From Alphaproteobacteria bacterium (GTDB lineage Bacteria; Pseudomonadota; Alphaproteobacteria; Caulobacterales; Caulobacteraceae), in NCBI GenBank assembly GCA_018826515.1, contig JAHKAM010000016.1:1-34944 (forward strand): DNA of 34,944 nt, in the 5' to 3' direction. Each line of letters opens with the position of its first letter. Position 1 is the first letter of the stretch. Under the pieces are notes generated by a model, which saw only the letters and a program-made list of their open reading frames with translations, was not told the DNA's origin and searched no databases. The position numbers and the translations under genes were made by a program. Positions 31,547 to 34,944 of this stretch are shown piece after piece.

Positions 31547-34500
31547 GTTCGAACGGAATCTCCTCCTGGTCGATCCGGAATCCGATCCCGGTCGTCCTGC
31601 TGTTCATCGTCCTGACGATCGCGGGGGTGATGAGCTATTTCAACCTGCGCACCAATAATTTCCCCGACGTGGACCTGCCCGTCGTGGTGGTCAGCGTCGT
31701 CCAGGCGGGGGCCGCGCCGACCGAGCTGGAGACCCAGGTCACCCGGCTGGTGGAGGATTCCGTCTCGGGGCTGGGCCGGGTCAAGCACATCACCTCGACG
31801 GTCAATGACTCGGTGTCCACGACCTCGATCGAGTTCGAGCTGGGCGTCGACCTCGAGAAGGCCACCAACGACGTCCGCAACGCCATCGCCGGCATCCGCC
31901 AGGAACTGCCCGCGGATGTGCAGGAGCCGATCGTCCAGCGGTTCGAATTCACCCAGCAGCCGATCGCCACCTATACGGTCAGCGCCCCCGGGATGAGCCC
32001 CGAGGAACTGAGCTGGTTCGTCGACAACACGGTCACCAAGCGACTGCTGTCCATCCAGGGCGTCAGCCAGATCAGCCGCGACGGCGGCGTCAGCCGTGAG
32101 ATCCGCATCAAGCTGGATCCCGCCCGTCTGGAGGCGCAGCGCGTCACCGCCGCGGCGGTCTCCAACCAGCTGCGGGCCAACAACATCAACCTGCCGGGCG
32201 GCCGTGGCGCCGTCGGCGGCGAGGAACAGGCCATCCGCACCGTCGGGTCGGCGACCTCGATCGAGGCCCTGCGCGAGACCCTGATCCCGGTCGGCGGCCG
32301 CACCGTGCGGCTGGGCGACCTGGGCGAGGTCGTCGACGAGTGGTCCGAGCCGCGCGGCCGGGCCCGCTACAACGGCAGCGAGGTGGTGGGTTTCTCCATC
32401 TCCCGCTCGATCGGATCGTCCGAACTGGACGTCTATGAGGCCACCATGGCCGAGATCGAGGCGCTGGACGCCGAACGCGACGATCTGACCATCGCCCAGG
32501 TGACCAATACGACCTCGGACGTGATCAATAATTTCCACGCCTCGGTCGAGGCCCTGCTGCTGGGCGCGGGCCTGGCGGTGCTGGTGGTCTTCCTGTTCCT
32601 GCGCGACTGGCGGGCGACGCTGATCGCCGCCGTGGCCATGCCCATGTCCCTGATCCCGACCTTCTGGATCATGGACCTGACGGGGCAGTCGCTGAACGTC
32701 GTCACCCTGCTGGCCCTGTCGCTGACGATCGGCATCCTGGTGGACGATGCGATCGTGGAGATCGAGAATATCGTCCGGCACATCCGGGATGGAAAGAAGC
32801 CATACCCCGCCGCGCTGGAGGCGGCCGACGAGATCGGCCTGGCGGTCATCGCCACCACGGCCACCCTGCTGGCGGTGTTCGCCCCCACGGGCTTCATGGC
32901 CGGGGTGGTCGGCCAGTTCTTCAAGAGCTTCGCCATCGCCACCTGCGTCAGCGTTCTGTTCTCGCTGATCGTGGCGCGGACCCTGACGCCGCTGATGGCC
33001 GCCTACTGGTTGAAGGACAACCAGGGCAAGGAACATGGCGAACCGTCGTGGATGCCGCCCTATCAGGCGGTCCTGCGCTGGTGCCTGCGCTCCACCCCGC
33101 TTCCGGCGGGGCTGCGTCGGGGGCTGGCCGACCGGTTGTCGCGTCAGCCCCGCGCCGGCCGCGGCGACGGCTGGTGGCGCCGGTTCCTGCTGAACCTGAA
33201 GTTCGACCATCGCTTCGCCGTCATGGGCGGCGGAACGGCCTTCTTCGTCTTCTCCCTCTTCCTGGCGTCGCTGCTGCCGGGCGAGTTCATTCCCGTCGAG
33301 GACATCTCGCGCTCGTACATTTCGGTGCAGTTGCCGCCCGGATCGACGCTGGAGGAGACCGACGCGGTCGTGAAGCGGATCGATACCGAGCTGAGGGCGC
33401 GACCCGAGGTCCGTTCGGTCTATGCCTCGATCGGCTCGGCCACGACCAGTTTCGGCCCCGGCGGCGGTTCGTCCGCCGGCGAGGTCCGGCGCGCCACCCT
33501 GACGGTCAATCTGGTTCCCAAGAGCGAACGCAGCATCCGCCAGCAGGCGTTCGAACAGGAGATGGGTCCGGTCCTGCGCGCCATTCCCGGCGCCCGCGTC
33601 CAGTTCGGGGTCGAGGGCGGCGGCGGCGGCCTGATCTCCATCTCGCTGGTCGGCGACGACGGCGAGGTGCTGGGCGAGGCCGCGGCGCGGCTGGAGCGCG
33701 AGATGCGCGAACTGCCCGGTCTGTCCAATGTGGTGTCGACCGCGGCCCTGGTCCGGCCCGAGATCCTGATCACGCCCAAGGCCGACATCGCGGCCCTGCA
33801 GGGCGTCTCGACCCAGGACATCAGTCAGGTCGCACGCGTCGCCACCCTGGGCGACGCGGACCAGCTGTTGCCGAAATTCAATCTGGGCGACCGGCAGATC
33901 CCGATCCGCGTGATGCTGACCGAGGATTCGCGCAGCAACCTGGCCCTGCTCGAGACCCTGCGGGTGCCGACCTCGTCGGGAATGGCCGTGCCCCTGTCGG
34001 CGGTGGCGGACGTCACCTTCGGCGCCGGTCCGAACCAGCTGGACCGGTATGATCGCCTGAGGGTCGCGCGGCTGTCGGCCGAACTCTCGGGCGGCGCCAC
34101 CCTCGGCTCGGCCTCGGAAGCCATCAATGAGCTGCCGGCCATGAAGGAACTGCCGCCGGGGGTGTCGCAGGCGGTGTCCGGTGAGCTGGAAAGCCTGCAG
34201 GAGACCTTCAGCGGCTTTGTCTTCGCCATGATCACCGGGGTGCTGCTGATGTATGTGGTGCTGGTGCTGCTGTTCGGCAGCTTCTTCCACCCGATCACCA
34301 TCCTGGCAGCCTTGCCGGTGTCGTTCGGCGGGGCCTTCCTGGCCCTGCTGCTGACCGGCAAGGGGCTGTCGATGCCGGCCCTGATCGGCATCATCATGTT
34401 GACCGGCATCGCGGCCAAGAACTCCATCCTCCTGGTCGACTACGCCATCATCGCCATGAAGCAGGGGATGAACCGCCACGACGCCATCCTGGACGCCGCG

Positions 34501-34770
34501 CGCAAACGGGCGCGGCCGATCATCATGACCACCATGGCCATGGGCCTGGGCATGCTTCCGATCGCCCTGGCCCTGGGCGAGGGGACGGAGTTCCGCAGTC
34601 CGATGGCGGTGGCGGTGATCGGGGGTCTGATCACCTCGACGGCGCTGTCGCTGGTGTTCGTGCCGGCGATCTTCAGCCTGATCGACGGGGTGAAGACCCG
34701 GCTGGAGCGGCTGCTGGACCGGGTGTTCCACCAGCAGCATGCCTCGGCGAAAGAGGCGGCGGCGGAGTAG
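31543..34770 (+). CDS. HAE1-type RND efflux pump permease
   Basis: The 1075-residue protein has the RND plan of 12 spans and two large periplasmic loops. Span 1 is IPVVLLFIVLTIAGVMSYF and is followed by the porter loop. VEALLLGAGLAVLVVFLFLRDWRATLIAA is span 2. The proton-relay motif LTIGILVDDAIVEIENIVRHI has the paired aspartates of span 4, and the second half repeats the pattern with ITGVLLMYVVLVLLFGSF and GIAAKNSILLVDYA. A cytoplasmic loop between halves (about 495-560) is rich in Arg and longer than usual. It expels hydrophobic compounds using the proton gradient; substrates cannot be inferred. The ATG overlaps the adaptor stop (ATGA). Confidence 0.95.
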   Translation: MSSNGISSWSIRNPIPVVLLFIVLTIAGVMSYFNLRTNNFPDVDLPVVVVSVVQAGAAPTELETQVTRLVEDSVSGLGRVKHITSTVNDSVSTTSIEFELGVDLEKATNDVRNAIAGIRQELPADVQEPIVQRFEFTQQPIATYTVSAPGMSPEELSWFVDNTVTKRLLSIQGVSQISRDGGVSREIRIKLDPARLEAQRVTAAAVSNQLRANNINLPGGRGAVGGEEQAIRTVGSATSIEALRETLIPVGGRTVRLGDLGEVVDEWSEPRGRARYNGSEVVGFSISRSIGSSELDVYEATMAEIEALDAERDDLTIAQVTNTTSDVINNFHASVEALLLGAGLAVLVVFLFLRDWRATLIAAVAMPMSLIPTFWIMDLTGQSLNVVTLLALSLTIGILVDDAIVEIENIVRHIRDGKKPYPAALEAADEIGLAVIATTATLLAVFAPTGFMAGVVGQFFKSFAIATCVSVLFSLIVARTLTPLMAAYWLKDNQGKEHGEPSWMPPYQAVLRWCLRSTPLPAGLRRGLADRLSRQPRAGRGDGWWRRFLLNLKFDHRFAVMGGGTAFFVFSLFLASLLPGEFIPVEDISRSYISVQLPPGSTLEETDAVVKRIDTELRARPEVRSVYASIGSATTSFGPGGGSSAGEVRRATLTVNLVPKSERSIRQQAFEQEMGPVLRAIPGARVQFGVEGGGGGLISISLVGDDGEVLGEAAARLEREMRELPGLSNVVSTAALVRPEILITPKADIAALQGVSTQDISQVARVATLGDADQLLPKFNLGDRQIPIRVMLTEDSRSNLALLETLRVPTSSGMAVPLSAVADVTFGAGPNQLDRYDRLRVARLSAELSGGATLGSASEAINELPAMKELPPGVSQAVSGELESLQETFSGFVFAMITGVLLMYVVLVLLFGSFFHPITILAALPVSFGGAFLALLLTGKGLSMPALIGIIMLTGIAAKNSILLVDYAIIAMKQGMNRHDAILDAARKRARPIIMTTMAMGLGMLPIALALGEGTEFRSPMAVAVIGGLITSTALSLVFVPAIFSLIDGVKTRLERLLDRVFHQQHASAKEAAAE

Positions 34771-34814
34771 GCAGGCGGCTCGGGCGACGCGGCCGCCCGC
34801 CGGCCTGCGCTTTT
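34771..34814 (+). terminator. Probable terminator of the RND efflux operon
   Basis: Directly after the pump stop, GCAGGCGGC and GCCGGCCTGC form a GC-rich stem with one bulge around a GC-rich loop, followed by GCTTTTG. The short T run makes intrinsic termination likely though not strong. Confidence 0.5.
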
Positions 34815-34849
34815 GTCATCCCGAACCTCGCGAAGCGGCGATGTCGTTC

Positions 34850-34872
34850 TCCCTCCCCTTCATGGGGAGGGA
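34850..34872. repeat. Palindromic intergenic repeat element
   Basis: TCCCTCCCC and GGGGAGGGA form a perfect 9-bp stem around TTCAT, flanked by GTCATCCCGAACCTCGCGAAGCGG on the left and GCGCGCAGCGACGACAGGGTGGGGA on the right. This composition resembles the dispersed intergenic palindromes of Caulobacterales and related genomes. The rest of the window end (34873-34944) shows no gene. Confidence 0.5.
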
Positions 34873-34944
34873 TGTCGGCGCGCAGCGACGACAGGGTGGG
34901 GAATTGCGAAGCCGGGCGCCCTCGGTGCGGGGCTGGCGTGCCCC

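Noticed and set aside
31504..34740. A 1078-codon open frame on the minus strand opposite the RND pump
   Set aside because: It is Gln/Gly/Arg/His-rich shadow sequence without motifs; the plus-strand pump is unambiguous.

Overview
The window is high-GC DNA from an alphaproteobacterium, most likely Caulobacterales and probably Brevundimonas-like. This is an inference from the gene order ruvC-ruvA-ruvB-ybgC-tolQ-tolR-tolA-tolB-pal-cpoB, from a perfect alphaproteobacterial LexA box (GTTC-N7-GTTC) on the ruvC start, and from the overall codon style. No rRNA, tRNA, CRISPR array, integrase or transposase was recognised.

Region 1 (1-7912, minus strand) is a core envelope and repair block. It holds ruvCAB (Holliday-junction processing, with 4-nt overlaps between genes), a small membrane protein coupled to the thioesterase gene ybgC, and then the complete Tol-Pal system (TolQ, TolR, TolA, TolB, Pal, and the start of CpoB at the left edge). 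Region 2 (7964-15120) is ordinary chromosomal content: a cupin, an M20 peptidase, YebC, a hotdog thioesterase, a zinc alcohol dehydrogenase, a NYN/LOTUS protein and several small hypotheticals. A 42-nt sequence occurs twice here, at the same distance upstream of yebC and of the thioesterase gene.

Region 3 (about 15570-19540) is a compact accessory island with visibly lower GC, set between a hypothetical gene and sseB. It holds an orphan phage-type cytosine-methyltransferase-like gene, a 32-residue membrane peptide with a strong ribosome binding site, a DUF3883 PD-(D/E)xK nuclease with a McrA-like N-terminal head, and a two-gene operon. That operon pairs a ParB/DGQHR-superfamily-like protein with a protein carrying an RNRMFH (R-x4-H) HEPN ribonuclease motif. 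The pair is the best candidate for an undescribed defence or toxin-antitoxin system in the window.

Region 4 (19551-25271) returns to chromosomal genes: sseB, the Na+/proline symporter putP, a small secreted protein and a two-domain M16 metallopeptidase. Region 5 (25383-28316, minus strand) is a second defence insertion: a DUF4258/DUF2283 pair, a Vsr mismatch endonuclease, a C5-cytosine methyltransferase and an Eco29kI-like GIY-YIG restriction enzyme. The vsr, methyltransferase and nuclease genes overlap by 4 nt each. Region 6 (28382-34944) holds lepA and, divergently, an RND efflux pair (lipoprotein adaptor and HAE1-type pump) followed by a probable terminator and an intergenic repeat.
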